A DNA stretch of 64,000 nucleotides, taken from NCBI GenBank assembly GCA_003254905.1, contig QANU01095112.1, positions 154,083 to 218,082 on the forward strand, given 5' to 3'. Origin of the DNA: Nissolia schottii. Its lineage: Eukaryota > Streptophyta > Magnoliopsida > Fabales > Fabaceae. Of the stretch, positions 37,072 through 49,837 are shown one piece after another (the stretch's first letter is position 1; each line of letters begins with the position of its first letter). The translations under genes and the position numbers were made by a program. The notes under the pieces are model-generated. The model ran no database searches. It had not been told where the DNA came from and worked only from the letters and a program-made list of their open reading frames with translations.

Positions 37072-37271
37072 TATGCATGCAATTGAGCTTATTTTCAGGT
37101 TCAAGATTACTAAATCGGTTCTACTTTTTCTTTCCCTGCATCCTAATGTAAGTTTCTATATTCTATTTTTGTTTTTCCATATCATATCACTGATTCAGTT
37201 TAGAATAACCATTTGAATGTCATTTTATTAATGAAAGCCTCAAATGCTTGGCCGTATAGAGTAGAGGTAAG
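37072..37271 (+). repeat. Direct repeat of about 200 bp, copy 1
   Basis: Matches 38752-38951 at a constant offset of 1,680 bases with only a few substitutions. Confidence 0.9.
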
Positions 37272-37671
37272 AAGCAATGCAAAATTTCATGTTTAAATAG
37301 TTGTTTCTATATTGAAGCTTAATTACCATGTTTAAATTTCATTGGTCACGATTCTCTGTTATTATCTTTTTTTAAATGGTTGATTTGCTTTGATGTTGAC
37401 ATTGGTTTGGTTATTGTAACTGAAATAATGGTCTGTGCCCATTATAGCAATTTGGGGAATGTAATGAAAGCTCAAGTTTGAGTGCAACAAAGGGCATGGT
37501 CAGAATTGTTTTCATGTAAGGGGACACACGATTTTGCTATGAATGATCATCTAACTTGATTGCTCATGAGTCTTTTAGGGTTCGCCAATTTTCTTGTAAA
37601 CTTCATCAAATATGTATTCGTTATCTTTTTAAGTGTCATTTTAAACATTATTAAGGTACATTTCTACTTGA

Positions 37672-38205
37672 GAGACTAGGACTATTCTATGCTAAGTGAC
37701 GCCAAATGCAAATTCAAGAATCCTATAGGTATGGTTCTTGGAACCCTTGCAATGAAATTTAGTTTTGTTCTATCCATTTTAGCATATGAAATATGGTTGC
37801 TGCAATTTTCTGTTGCTGCAATTTTTTGTTGCTGATTTTGTTTGCCCTTGGTAAACGAAAAAAATTGATTCTGTTTATGTTCCTTTTTTGGTTTTTATTT
37901 GCTTCTACTTATTCGTAATTGTAGCAAGTTATTTTTTAATGCAGAAATGATATTCAAATAGGCAGACTAGGACTCTTCTATGCTAAGTGAGGCCAAATGC
38001 AAATTCAAGGATCCTATAGGTATGGTTCTTGGAAACCTTCAATGAAATTTAGTTTTGTTCTATCCATTTTAGGATACGAAATATGGTTGTTGCAATTTTT
38101 TGTTGCTGATTTTGTTTACCCTTGGTAAACAGAAAAAATTGATTCTGTTTATGTTCCTTTTATGGTTTTTATTTGCTTCTATTTATTCGTAATTGTAGCA
38201 AGTTA
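37672..38205 (+). repeat. Tandem duplication of about 290 bp
   Basis: 37672-37938 and 37966-38205 are near copies, both starting around CTAGGACT(A/C)TTCTATGC and ending at TAGCAAGTTATTTTTT. The first has an extra TGCTGCAATTTT block. Confidence 0.88.
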
Positions 38206-38751
38206 TTTTTTGGCTCACCCCAAATCGTGGTGGTTTGAGGTAGGGTGAACCCTTTTAGGTGTTGATTCCTGATTTGGTTGTTGTGGCTGATGATGAATTC
38301 TGTGAGAAGGTTAAAGAAGAAAACGAAGCAAGAGAAGAAGCATGATGAGAATAATAGCTCTAATGCTTCTTCTAGGTTGCCTCTAAACGAGGGTCCTTGA
38401 ATGATATTTGAATGATATGTTACATTATGTTACATTGTAGTCTTTTAATGCCATTCAAATAATGCAAAAAGTGATGTTAATTTCAGGTTATTCAAATTCC
38501 AGTTACTTACCTTTTTTGGTTTTTACTTGCTTCTATAGAGTCCTATTTTTGTCTTTTAAGGAAAAGTAGCAAATCATTAGCCCCATCATTATTTTAGATC
38601 TGTCCTTTCAATAAGTTATTGTAGTAAATCCTCTATTGGTTGTTTATTAATCTCTGTGCCAATCAATTAAATAGTAATTTTTTTTGTTCTTATTTAAAAA
38701 TTGGTTTTCATTTGCCAAATGCAGGTATAAATAGGTCCATCATGGTAATTT

Positions 38752-38951
38752 TTTGCATGCAATTGAGCTTATTTTCAGGTTCAAGATTACTAAATCGACT
38801 CTACTTTTTCTTTCCTTGCATCCTAATGTAAGTTTCTATATTCGATTTTTGTTTTTCCATATCATGTCACTGATTCAGTTTAGAATAACCATTTGAAGGT
38901 CATTTTATTGATGAAAGCCTCAAATGCTTGGCCGTATATAGTAGAGGTAAG
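38752..38951 (+). repeat. Direct repeat of about 200 bp, copy 2
   Basis: Partner of 37072-37271. It is followed by a roughly 53-bp tandem pair (38970-39072) built on CAATGAACACCTGGGATTTT. Confidence 0.9.
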
Positions 38952-39136
38952 CAGGGATTGTGAGTGATTTTACCAATGAACACCTGGGATTTTACCGTAC
39001 TTTTCAAGTATAATTCTAACAATGAACACCTGGGATTTTACCATACTTTTCAAGTATTACGTACTTTACTCTCCATCAAGGTAAGCAGTAAAATTAGCAT
39101 CATCAGTAAAATTAAACATTGCATCATTTGATTTGT

Positions 39137-40222
39137 TGTCGGCCTACACTGAGGGTGCGAGGTTATTCCGTCATACTAGTGTCAACAGAGGACATTACTA
39201 TGGTGGGAATAGCACATATTCTGTTATGCTGTTATATTCTGTTATGCACATGCACACTCTGTCAACCATGTTTATTCTGATGTTTCTGTCATGTTTATGC
39301 TGATGACTCTGCTAGACACATTCTGCTGATTCTGTTGTGGTTAGGTTAGATGACGATATGATACATAATCTGATGATTCTGTTATACGGATTGTATTCGA
39401 AATGTATTCTGTTATGCATTGTGATTATTCTAAATGTATAGTCTGTTGTTATGCCGTACCGTCAAGAGCACGCTCAAGACGGTTTTCACGAACTGTTAAT
39501 CAGCACGAGAATGTAGTAAACAAGAGTAGTTCCCATATCACGCAATAAAGCAAATAAAGCCGTTCAGATAGGCCAGATAATAATTGGTAGGATATTTAGT
39601 ATGTATGTTCACTTAGAGATTTCTGAGCGGCCTGAAGTCCGACATAATCTGATACGAGACTCAGGAACTAAAGTTATTTCCACTGAGAACCTACCGTTCT
39701 CATTCCCACTGTTTTATGACTTCAGGTACAGAAGATGAGTCTTATTTTGAGGATGCAGATGAGCCACCAGCTGAGCCATGAGCGGCTATGATTGGATGAG
39801 CTTAGGGAGAGATAGCTGTTTAGCATTTTTGCCAAGGACATACTGAGTAGCATTCCAGTATTCCTTGTATTTTGATGTGATGTATTCTGACTTATGTATT
39901 CACTACTTCAGTTTATGTATATGAGATGTATATTTTACTTACTGTATATACAATGATGTGACTTTGTCTGATGGACCACCTGGATATGTATTGAATGTTT
40001 TACTATCTTACAGTTACAAGTTTTCGTTATATTGTTCTTTCTGACGCATGGCTCTATTTTAGTAATTATGCAATGTAAATTGAAAAGTTTAAAATTGGTC
40101 CTTATTTTTTAAACAACTACTTTCGAAAGATAACTACGGACTACGGTATTCTGACCAAGTAGACAATAACCTAGTGAGCTTTGTTTACTACGTACGGGTA
40201 AACAATTAGCTAGGGTGTTTCA
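39137..40222 (+). repeat. 5' LTR of chromovirus A (visible part)
   Basis: 1,086 bases matching 48752-49837 without any length change. It ends TTAGCTAGGGTGTTTCA two bases before the primer site. Confidence 0.9.
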
Positions 40223-40224
40223 TT

Positions 40225-40236
40225 TGGTATCAGAGC
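40225..40236 (+). other. Primer-binding site (initiator Met-tRNA)
   Basis: TGGTATCAGAGC, complementary to the 3' end of initiator Met-tRNA, just after the 5' LTR of chromovirus A. Confidence 0.9.
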
Positions 40237-43200
40237 AGTTTGGTCCAAAAGAGCCTGAGGACTGAGCTGCACTATGCTTTCGGGCATGATTACGGTGTAT
40301 GTTTCAGCTAAGTGGTATGTGCTAAGTTCCTGTGTACCTGCCTTTCTTGAGACTGATCACCTCGAAACTGTGCAGGTACTACATATTAGATATGCCACCT
40401 GCTGGGATAATACACAGCGTACTCCGGAGTCTGCAGAACTTGCAGATGTTCTGCAGGAAATAGCCCAGGCCACGGCGTTGATGGCCGCTTCCAATGCCCA
40501 ACGCAACACACCTCAGACAGCGTAGGAGCTAGAGGCCATGAAGTACCAGGATTTTTCACGCGCCAATCCACCAGTATTTGAAGGCGTGATGGATCCTGAG
40601 TTGGTTCATCGCTGGATTAGGAAATTGGAGCAGATCTTTGAAGATATCCCGTGCACGGAGCAACAGAAGGTCAAGTTTGCTTCCTGGAAGCTAGAGGGAG
40701 TAGCAAGGGAATGGTGGGATACAACAAGCCCCAGTTTGAACGAGATGAGGATTCGGTGACATGGAACAGGTTCAAGGAGGTGTTCTTGGACAAATATTTC
40801 CCACAGGAGTTACAGGATAGGAAAGAGGCAGAATTCATGGAGCTTAAACAGGGATCGATGACAGTGACCGAGTACACGACGAAGTTTAAGAAACTTTGCC
40901 GATATTCACCGATGTATAGGATGAACCCAAGTGAAGGCTGGAAATGTGCTAAATACCAGCGAGGTTTGAAACCTGAGTTGAAGGTATTTCTGAATGTGGC
41001 AGGTGTTCATAATTATGCCACCTTGGTGAACACTTGCTTGGCTCAGGAGGAAGCCAATCAAGATCTAGCCCAGGTGCGAAGTGAAAGATTTAAGAGAAGG
41101 TTTGATGGTGCTGGACCTATTTCCATTGCACTGTATCGTATGTCTCCGTTGGAATTGCAGGAATTGAAAAGGCAGTTAGAAAAATTGTTGGGGAACCAGT
41201 TTATACGGCCAAGTGCATCACCGTGGGGAGCACCGGTGTTGTTTGTGAAGAAAAAGGATGGCACCATGAGAATGTGCGTCGATTATAGGCAATTGAACAA
41301 GGTGATAATTAAGGACAAGTATCCATTGCCTAGGATCGATGATCTTCTAGATCAGCTGAAGGATGCTAAGATCTTTTCAAGGATTGATTTGCGGTCTAGC
41401 TATCATCAGATTAGAGTACGGGAGGAGGATATAGCTAAGCCGACATTCCGATCCCGGTATGGACATTATGAGTTTACAGTAATGTCTTTTGGTTTGACGA
41501 ATGCTCCCGCGATTTTATGGACTACATGCATAGGATTTTCTGAGAATATCTGGATGATTGTGTCATTGTCTTTATTGATGACATTCTGGTGTACTCCAAG
41601 AGTGAAGAAGATCACACTAGACATTTGTAGATAGTACTGGAGATTCTAAGGGAGAAACAATTGTATGCCAAGCTCTCCAAATGTGAGTTTTGGGCCAAGA
41701 AGGTGCAGTTTTTGGGCCATGTGATTTCAGACCAAGGCGTATCAGTGGACCCTAGTAAGGTTGAAGCGGTTAGAACCTGGGAGAGACCCACTTCAGTTAC
41801 CGAGCTACGGAGCTTTCTGGGATTTGCTGGATATTACCGGAGGTTTATTCAGGGATTTTCACAGATTGCTTTGCCGTTGACGAAGCTGACCAAGAAAGGG
41901 GCAAAGATGATTTGGTCCGCAGAATGTGAAAGAAGTTTCTGCGACCTGAAGGAGAGATTGACCACCGCTTCAGTGCTAGTACTGCCTGATCCCCAGGAAC
42001 CTTTTGAGGTATACTGTGATGCGTCAGGTACTGGACTGGGTTGTGTGCTGATGCAGCGACGTCAAGTGATAGCTTATGCCTCGAGACAGTTGAAGCAGCA
42101 TGAGGTAAACTATCCTACACATGATTTAGAGTTGGCTGTGGTAGTGTTTGCATTGAAGATCTGGAGACATTATTTGTATAGAGTTCGGTTTGAGGTATAT
42201 TCAGATCACAAGAGTCTGAATTATCTGTTTGATCAGAAGGAGTTGAATATGCGTCAGCGAAGGTGGATCGAATTCCTTAAGGATTATGACTTCAATCTCA
42301 ATTATCACCCAGGGAAGGCCAATGTAGTGGCTGATGCTTTGAGCCGGAAGTCTTTGCAAATGGCTCATATGATGGTGCAGGAAGCGAAGTTATTGGAGGA
42401 GTTTCATGATCTTAATCTGACTGTTGCATGCCAATCTAACCGATTGACATTGTACCCTCTCCAAGTTAGTAGTGATTTTAAGCACAGAATAGTGGAGGCT
42501 TAGAAGAATTGTCAGGAGGATGCTTGGTGCAAGTTTTGCAAGGCAGTTGAAGACGGTAAGATTAAAGAGGCGACTACAGATACCAATGGGATCTTGAGAT
42601 TTGACGGGCGCATTTGTGTGCCTAAGGAAGGCATCTTAAGAGAGGATATTTTGCAGGAGGCTCATAAGAGTCAGTTCGCGATGCACCCAGGTACTACCAA
42701 GATGTATCATGACCTTAAGCATATGTTTTGGTGGCCAGGATTGAAAAGAGATGTTGAGGACTGGGTACAGAAGTGCTTGGTTTGCCAGAAGGTGAAGATC
42801 GAGCACCAGAAACCACCAGGGTTGCTAAATCCTCTAGAGGTTCCAGAATGGAAGTGGGAGGCCATAGCCATGGATTTTGTTTCAGGTTTACCACGCACCC
42901 GGACTGGAGTTGATGCCATTTGGGTAATTGTGGACAGATTGACTAAGTCTGCTCACTTTATCCCAATCAATATGACTTACTCATTGGAGAAGCTTGTACA
43001 GCTGTATATCAAGGAGGTGGTAAGGTTGCATGGAGTACCATCTTCTATCATTTCAAACAGAGATCCCAGATTTACTTCTAGATTCTGGACTGCTTTCCAG
43101 AAAGCATATGGGTCGCAGTTGCACTTGAGTTCTGCATATCACCCTTAGTCTGATGGTCAGTCCGAGCGTACTATTCAGACCTTGGAAGATATGCTACGGG

Positions 43201-45055
43201 CTTGTGCACTAGACACGCCAGGAAACTGGGAGGAAATATTGCCATTCGTGGAGTTTGCTTACAACAACAGCTATCAAGCTAGCATTGGTATGGCTCCATT
43301 CGAAGCATTGTATGGCAGGAAGTGTCAGTCGCCCTTGTGTTGGAATAACAGCAGGCAGTATCGATGTCTAGGTCCTGAGGAGACCCGAGAGACGGAGGAA
43401 TTAATGAAGCTGTTGCGCAAAAGAGTGCTCACGGCGCAAAGTCGGCAGAAGAGTTATGCAGATAACCGGAGGAGGCCACTTGAGTTCCAAGAGGGAAATC
43501 ATGTCTTCCTAAAGGTTACTCCGGCGACAGGTATTGAGAGGTCATTGAAGATCAAGAAGTTGAACCCTTGATTCATCGGACCGTTCCAGATTCTAGATCG
43601 TATTGGACCGGTAGCGTACCGGATAGCTCTTCCGCCGAACCTGGCCAATATTCATAATGTTTTTCATGTCTCTCAGTTACGCAAGTATTATGCATCCCCC
43701 GACCATGTGCTTCAACCAGAACAGATACAATTGAGGGAAGATTTGTCTTTACCCCTTATGAAACACCCTAGCTAACTGTTTACCCGTACGTAGTAAACAA
43801 AGCTTACTAGGTTGTTGTCTACTTGGTCGGAATACCTTAGTCCATAGTTATCGTTTGAAAATAGCCGTTGCTCAAGAAAATAAGGACCCATTTTAAACTT
43901 TTGTTTGCATCACATTAATACTAAAATAGAGCCATGCGTTGGAATAAAACCAATATACCAAGGCGGATAACATTATCATAATTAGCATCTGTAATATACA
44001 TCCAGTGGGTCCACCATGCAAGGTCACATAGTATAAGATATACATAATAGGTACATAGATCAAAGTATCAAATACATAATCCAGAATACAGAGCATCAAA
44101 ATACAAGGACTACTGGAATGCTACTCAGTATGTCCTTGGCAAAACTAAACAACTATCTCTCTTTCTAAGCTTATCCAATCATAGCTGCTCATGGCTCAGC
44201 TGGCGGCTCATCTGCATCCTCAAAATAGGACTCATCATCTTCCGTAACTGAAGTCATAAAACAATGGGAATGAGAATGGTAGGTTCTCAGTAGAAATAAC
44301 TTTAGTTCTTGAGTCTTGTACCAGATTATGTCAGATTTCAGGCCGCTCAGAGATCTCTAGTGAACATACATACTAAAATTCCTACCAGTTATTATCTGGC
44401 CTATCTGAACGGCTTTATTTGCATTAATATGTGACATGGGAACTACTCTTATTTACTACATTCTCGTGCTGATTAATATTTCGTGAAATCCGTCTCGAGC
44501 GTGCTCTTGACGGTATGGCATAACAGCAGATCATATATTCTAATCAAACTGAATAACAGCATATAATCAGAATACATTCAGCATGACAAAATCATCGGAG
44601 TATGCATCACATAGTCATCCAAAGTAAACATAACAGAATCAGCAGAATATATGCAGCATAGGCAGCAACATAAACATGACAGAATGAGCAGAATAACATG
44701 TCTAATAGAATGTAACAGCATAACAGAATATGTGTTATTCCCACCATAGTAATGTCCTCTGTTGACACTAGTATGACGGAATAACCTCACACCCTCAGTA
44801 TAGGCCGACACTGTCTGGACCTTACTGCGGTGGGCTTCCACCTGCCGTGTGCCCCCTCGGGACCCCTCGACAGTGGGCGGATATTATACCCCCACCTAAG
44901 CTTGCCCCCTTTCGACAATGCATAGGCGTGGTAACCGCACACCTCCAGGTATGCCATATCGACACCACCTGTGGCGGGCTTCCACGTTCAGTATGCCTCG
45001 ACCTCCTGAAGTGGGATCGTAGTGGCTCACGTGATCACGGCCTGTTCAGCATGTG

Positions 45056-45160
45056 GCATATGGCCAATTTCAGCATTGGGCATTTGCCCTGTTTCAGCAG
45101 CATTGGGCATTGGCCCTTTTTCAGCAGCATTGGGCATTGGCCATTTTCAGCATTGATGGT
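45056..45160 (-). repeat. LTR minisatellite with CAGCATTGGGCATTGG core
   Basis: Three to four copies of a 24-30-base unit, the same family as 54704-54810. Confidence 0.85.
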
Positions 45161-45429
45161 ACCTGCAGCATGGCATACTGGTTTCCCTATGGTTCATTTC
45201 AGCATCTTTACTTATCTCAGAGTTAATTATCATGTCTTTAACTAGGTGTATCATGAATGCATGGAATGCTACAGATATCATCACAGATTACATAACATAT
45301 ACATGTTTGATACATTTCATTCATGTACAGCATCTACATTCATACAATTCAACTAACGATCACAGATACAACATCAAACACTAGTCTATGAGCCTCAAGA
45401 GGGTACCATAAGCTTTCCCTAGTCTCAAG

Positions 45430-45630
45430 CCGCTCAGCAAAAATTGATGTTCGCTCAGTGGTTTGAGTCTCTGCGCTCAGCGATAGAGGTTGTATCGCTC
45501 AGCGGTACTGACCTCATCGCTCAGCGGCTGAAACTTTCTCGAATTTTCTCCACCGCCTAACATTAAAAATATCTTTTTAACTTTCCATGTGGGCTTCAGC
45601 TCGCTCAGCGACGCCTGAGCCTCCGCTCAG
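45430..45630 (-). repeat. GCTCAGCG octamer cluster
   Basis: Five exact copies and two variants, at the LTR place equivalent to 30560-30830 and 55055-55350. Confidence 0.85.
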
Positions 45631-47042
45631 CGGCCCCTATGCGAGAGCTGAAAACCGAATTGCTCATCTCTTCCATTTTCTTTCCTTAGCTTCCATGGAA
45701 CTCTACATGAGTCTCACACATAATTCAAGCATAATAATCCTATCTAATCCAGGTCACAAGACCCTTCAGAATTGTCTTCCTAACCTAACCAAAATTGCTA
45801 ACATACATAAACATAAAATCAAGCATAATCATCAACATACACATAGCATCACATAACAACCTTTCACCATCAAAGAGGTGAGGAACTAGAGTTACCCACT
45901 TCCTCAAGAACTTGTTGATGCTAGTAAGAAGAGGAAATCAAGCCTTGCTTGCTTGTTGGAGTCTTCTTGACCTAAGATGAAATCTTTACATAATTAGGGC
46001 AAACATGGTTATGGAAGCTTGGCTTGTCACCAAGGGATGAAAACTCACCAACTACTCTTGATTATCTTCCTTAGGTGCTTAGAAATGAATTAGAATGATG
46101 GAAAAGATGAACTTGAAGCTTGCTTTAAGTTCCTTTGTCAAGAAAGCATAAAACCTAGGTTATGGAAGATTAGGGTTTTGGAACTTGTGAGCTTGGCTTC
46201 CACTTGAAGAGAACTTCCTAACCTTGATGCTAGCTTACCTTCTTGATGAGTTTAGGAGTAGCTTATGGTGATGAAAGCAAAGAATGATGGTGATGGAAGA
46301 ACTTTGGTGAAGCTTGGATGGATTTCTAGGTTTAGGAACTTAGAAAGAAGAAATGAAACTTTGTTAATTTTATGTATGTATGTTTCGGGTTTGGGGGGGC
46401 TGCCCGTAAGTTTAGTGGCCTTTGGTCATAATGTCTTTTCCAATTTTACCCTTAGTGTATTTTAGGTCATGTTTGTTCATTAATTATTTATGTCCGAACG
46501 TCCTAAAAATATTCCAGACACACCGTTGTGACCTATTAATTATCCTTGTTAATATTTAAATCTTAGTTGGAATATTCTTAAGTTTAATTTCATATTAATA
46601 TATTTTACAGACTCCTGTGAGTCGTGAGGAAATTATAATAAAACCCTAATTTAGATCTAAACGTCACCGGACGTCACGAGATCGTTACAGGATTATTTTA
46701 ACTGATATTACAGAGGTAAAATTAATATTTGAATTTTATTTTATTTTTATCTCACCTTTTCTTTATTATTATATTTTTAATTCTTTCCTAGATAACATCT
46801 TAACTGAAGGGAAAAAGTCGGGTTGTTACACCTTACGCCGCAGAAAATCATTGATCATAAGATTCGCTAGACGCGGAATAAGGAGGTTCCTATGGTACGA
46901 GTAGTATGGACGAATGGGGAAGTAGAAGAGCAGACATGGGAGTTAGAAGCGAATATGAAGCAAGCTTATCCGGAGTTATTTTGAGAGGTATGGACTTATC
47001 TTTATCTTTCAATTTGAGGACGAAATTTTTCGAAGAGGGGAA

Positions 47043-49837
47043 TGTAACAACCCGACTTTTTCCCTTCAGTTAAAATGCTATTTAGGAAAGAATTAAAAAT
47101 ATAATAAGAAGGAAAAGGTGAGATAAAAATAAAATAAAATTCAAATATTAATTTTATCTCTGTAATATTAGTTAAAAATAATCCTTTGACGATCTCGTGG
47201 CGTCCGGTGATGTTTGGATCGAAATTAGGGTTTCATTGTACTTTAATCACGACTCACAGGAGTCTGTAAAATATATTGATATGAAATTAAATGTAAGAAT
47301 ATGTCAACTAAGATTTAAATATTAACAAGGATAATTAATAGGTCATAACGGTTGGTCCGAAATATTTTTAGGACGTCCGGACATAAATAATTGATGAGCA
47401 AACATGACCTAAAACACACTAAGGGTAAAATTGGAATTATGGATGGCCTAAAATCCCTAAAGACCCACGGCAGCCCTCCTTCCCCCATGAAGCCCGAACA
47501 CACACAAAACACTCCAAAGTCTTTCATTTTCATCTTCCAAAATTTCTAAGACCTAAAGCCATCCAAAGCTCCACCAAGTTCAATCCTCACCCTTTGCTTT
47601 CATCACTTTAAAGTCTCTTAAATTCATCAAGAGAACAAGCAAGTAAGATTATCTTCTCATCACTTGGTGAATCAAAGTTCCATAACCTAGGTTTTCTCTT
47701 TTCTTGACAAAGAAAAGTTCAAGCAAGCCATCAAGCTTCAAGTTCATTTTCCATCATCATAATTCATTCCTAAACATATAAAGAAGACAAGCAAGAGTGG
47801 TTGGTGCGTTTTTCATCCCTTGGTGAAAATCCAAGCTTCCATCATCTAGGTTTGTCCTAATTATGTCAAGGTTTTCATTTTAGGTCAAGGAATCATCAAG
47901 CAAGCAAGCAAGGCTTGATTTCATCTTTTCTCTAGCATTAACAAGCTCTTGAGGAAGTGGGTAACTCTAGTTCCTCACCTCTTTGATGGTGAATGGTTGT
48001 TGTGTGATGCTATGTGTATGTTTATGATTATGCTTGAATATATGCTTATGTATGTTAGCAATTTGGCTAGGCTTAGGAAGACAATTCTGAAGGGTCTTGT
48101 GACCTGGATTAGATANNNNNNNNNNNNNNNNNNNNNNNNNNNNNNNNNNNNNNNNNNNNNNNNNNNNNNNNNNNNNNNNNNNNNNNNNNNNNNNNNNNNN
48201 NNNNNNNNNNNNNNNNNNNNNNNNNNNNNNNNNNNNNNNNNNNNNNNNNNNNNNNNNNNNNNNNNNNNNNNNNNNNNNNNNNNNNNNNNNNNNNNNNNNN
48301 NNNNNNNNNNNNNNNNNNNNNNNNNNNNNNNNNNNNNNNNNNNNNNNNNNNNNNNNNNNNNNNNNNNNNNNNNNNNNNNNNNNNNNNNNNNNNNNNNNNN
48401 NNNNNNNNNNNNNNNNNNNNNNNNNNNNNNNNNNNNNNNNNNNNNNNNNNNNNNNNNNNNNNNNNNNNNNNNNNNNNNNNNNNNNNNNNNNNNNNNNNNN
48501 NNNNNNNNNNNNNNNNNNNNNNNNNNNNNNNNNNNNNNNNNNNNNNNNNNNNNNNNNNNNNNNNNNNNNNNNNNNNNNNNNNNNNNNNNNNNNNNNNNNN
48601 NNNNNNNNNNNNNNNNNNNNNNNNNNNNNNNNNNNNNNNNNNNNNNNNNNNNNNNNNNNNNNNNNNNNNNNNNNNNNNNNNNNNNNNNNNNNNNNNNNNN
48701 NNNNNNNNNNNNNNNNNNNNNNNNNNNNNNNNNNNNNNNNNNNNNNNNNNNTGTCGGCCTACACTGAGGGTGCGAGGTTATTCCGTCATACTAGTGTCAA
48801 CAGAGGACATTACTATGGTGGGAATAGCACATATTCTGTTATGCTGTTATATTCTGTTATGCACATGCACACTCTGTCAACCATGTTTATTCTGATGTTT
48901 CTGTCATGTTTATGCTAATGACTCTGCTAGACACATTCTGCTGATTCTGTTGTGGTTAGGTTAGATGACGATATGATACATAATCTGATGATTCTGTTAT
49001 ACGGATTGTATTCAAAATGTATTCTGTTATGCATTGTGATTATTCTGAATGTATAGTCTGCTGTTATGCCGTACCGTCAAGAGCACGCTCAAGACGGTTT
49101 TCACGAACTGTTAATCAGCACGAGAATGTAGTAAACAAGAGTAGTTCCCATATCACGCAATAAAGCAAATAAATCCGTTCAGATAGGCCAGATAATAATT
49201 GGTAGGATATTTAGTATGTATGTTCACTTAGAGATCTCTGAGCGGCCTGAAGTCCGACATAATCTGATACGAGACTCAGGAACTAAAGTTATTTCCACTG
49301 AGAACCTACCGTTCTCATTCCCACTGTTTTATGACTTCAGGTACAGAAGATGAGTCTTATTTTGAGGATGCAGATGAGCCGCCAGCTTAGCCATGAGTGG
49401 CTATGATTGGATGAGCTTAGAGAGAGATAGCTGTTTAGCATTTTTGCCAAGGACATACTGAGTAGCATTCCAGTAGTCCTTGTATTTTGATGTGATGTAT
49501 TCTGACTTATGTATTCACTACTTCAGTTTATGTATATGAGATGTATATTTTACTTACTGTATATACAATGATGTGACTTTGTCTGATGGACCACCTGAAT
49601 ATGTATTGAATGTTTTACTATCTTACAGTTACACGTTTTCGTTATATTGTTCTTTCTGACGCACGGCTCTATTTTAGTAATTATGCAATGTAAATTGAAA
49701 AGTTTAAAATTGGTCCTTATTTCTTAAACAACTACTTTCGAAAGATAACTATGGACTACGGTATTCCGACCAAGTAGACAATAACCTAGTGAGCTTTGTT
49801 TACTACGTACGGGTAAACAGTTAGCTAGGGCGTTTCA
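47043..49837 (+). repeat. 3' LTR of chromovirus A
   Basis: Starts TGTAACAACCCGACTTTTTC after a purine-rich tract and ends TTAGCTAGGGCGTTTCA. It contains the 636-N gap. The region before the gap matches the solo LTRs in inverse orientation. Confidence 0.9.
48116..48751. other. Assembly gap (636 N) in the 3' LTR
   Basis: By comparison with the LTR at 53469-56338, the hidden interval corresponds to about 54464-55454 (roughly 990 bases). This would hold the minisatellite and the GCTCAGCG cluster. Confidence 0.95.

Larger units (their letters stand above)
35122..39136 (+). mobile_element. Helitron-like segment 2 with internal duplications
   Basis: It begins TCTATAATATATGAAAGC after an A and shares AATTCTCACCC with segment 1. 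It contains a GC-rich piece at 35340-35860 (partly shared with 7768-7882, inverted), a 186-bp triplication and two further duplications. Its 3' end was not found before the chromovirus LTR at 39137. A Helitron is the best guess from the start motif alone. Confidence 0.35.
43759..46830 (-). mobile_element. Solo LTR nested in chromovirus A, CCTTA duplication
   Basis: Minus-strand LTR of the same broad family, from TGAAACACCCTAGCTAACTG to AAAAGTCGGGTTGTTACA, 3,072 bases. It is flanked by CCTTA at 43754-43758 and 46831-46835. It lies between the post-integrase segment and the chromodomain-like tail of element A, in the opposite orientation, so it is younger than element A. It holds a TGGGCATT-type minisatellite (about 45056-45160) and a GCTCAGCG cluster. 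Confidence 0.93.
39137..49837 (+). mobile_element. Tekay/Del-type chromovirus A (Ty3/gypsy), with a nested solo LTR
   Basis: Parts in order: 5' LTR, as far as visible (39137-40222); Met-tRNA primer site TGGTATCAGAGC (40225-40236); gag (about 40540-41100); reverse transcriptase (about 41110-41640, with [20 protein letters not shown]); RNase H (about 41990-42360); integrase (about 42600-43570, with zinc-binding HH-CC and WVIVDRLTKSAHFIP); post-integrase segment to 43753; nested solo LTR (43759-46830); chromodomain-like tail (46836-46983); purine tract (about 47031-47042); 3' LTR (47043-49837). The lineage call rests on the primer, gag and RT style, long LTRs and a chromodomain-like tail. The element is broken, with at least five breaks. 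LTR comparison gives about 1.7% divergence, so it is young (order of 1 million years). Confidence 0.88.
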
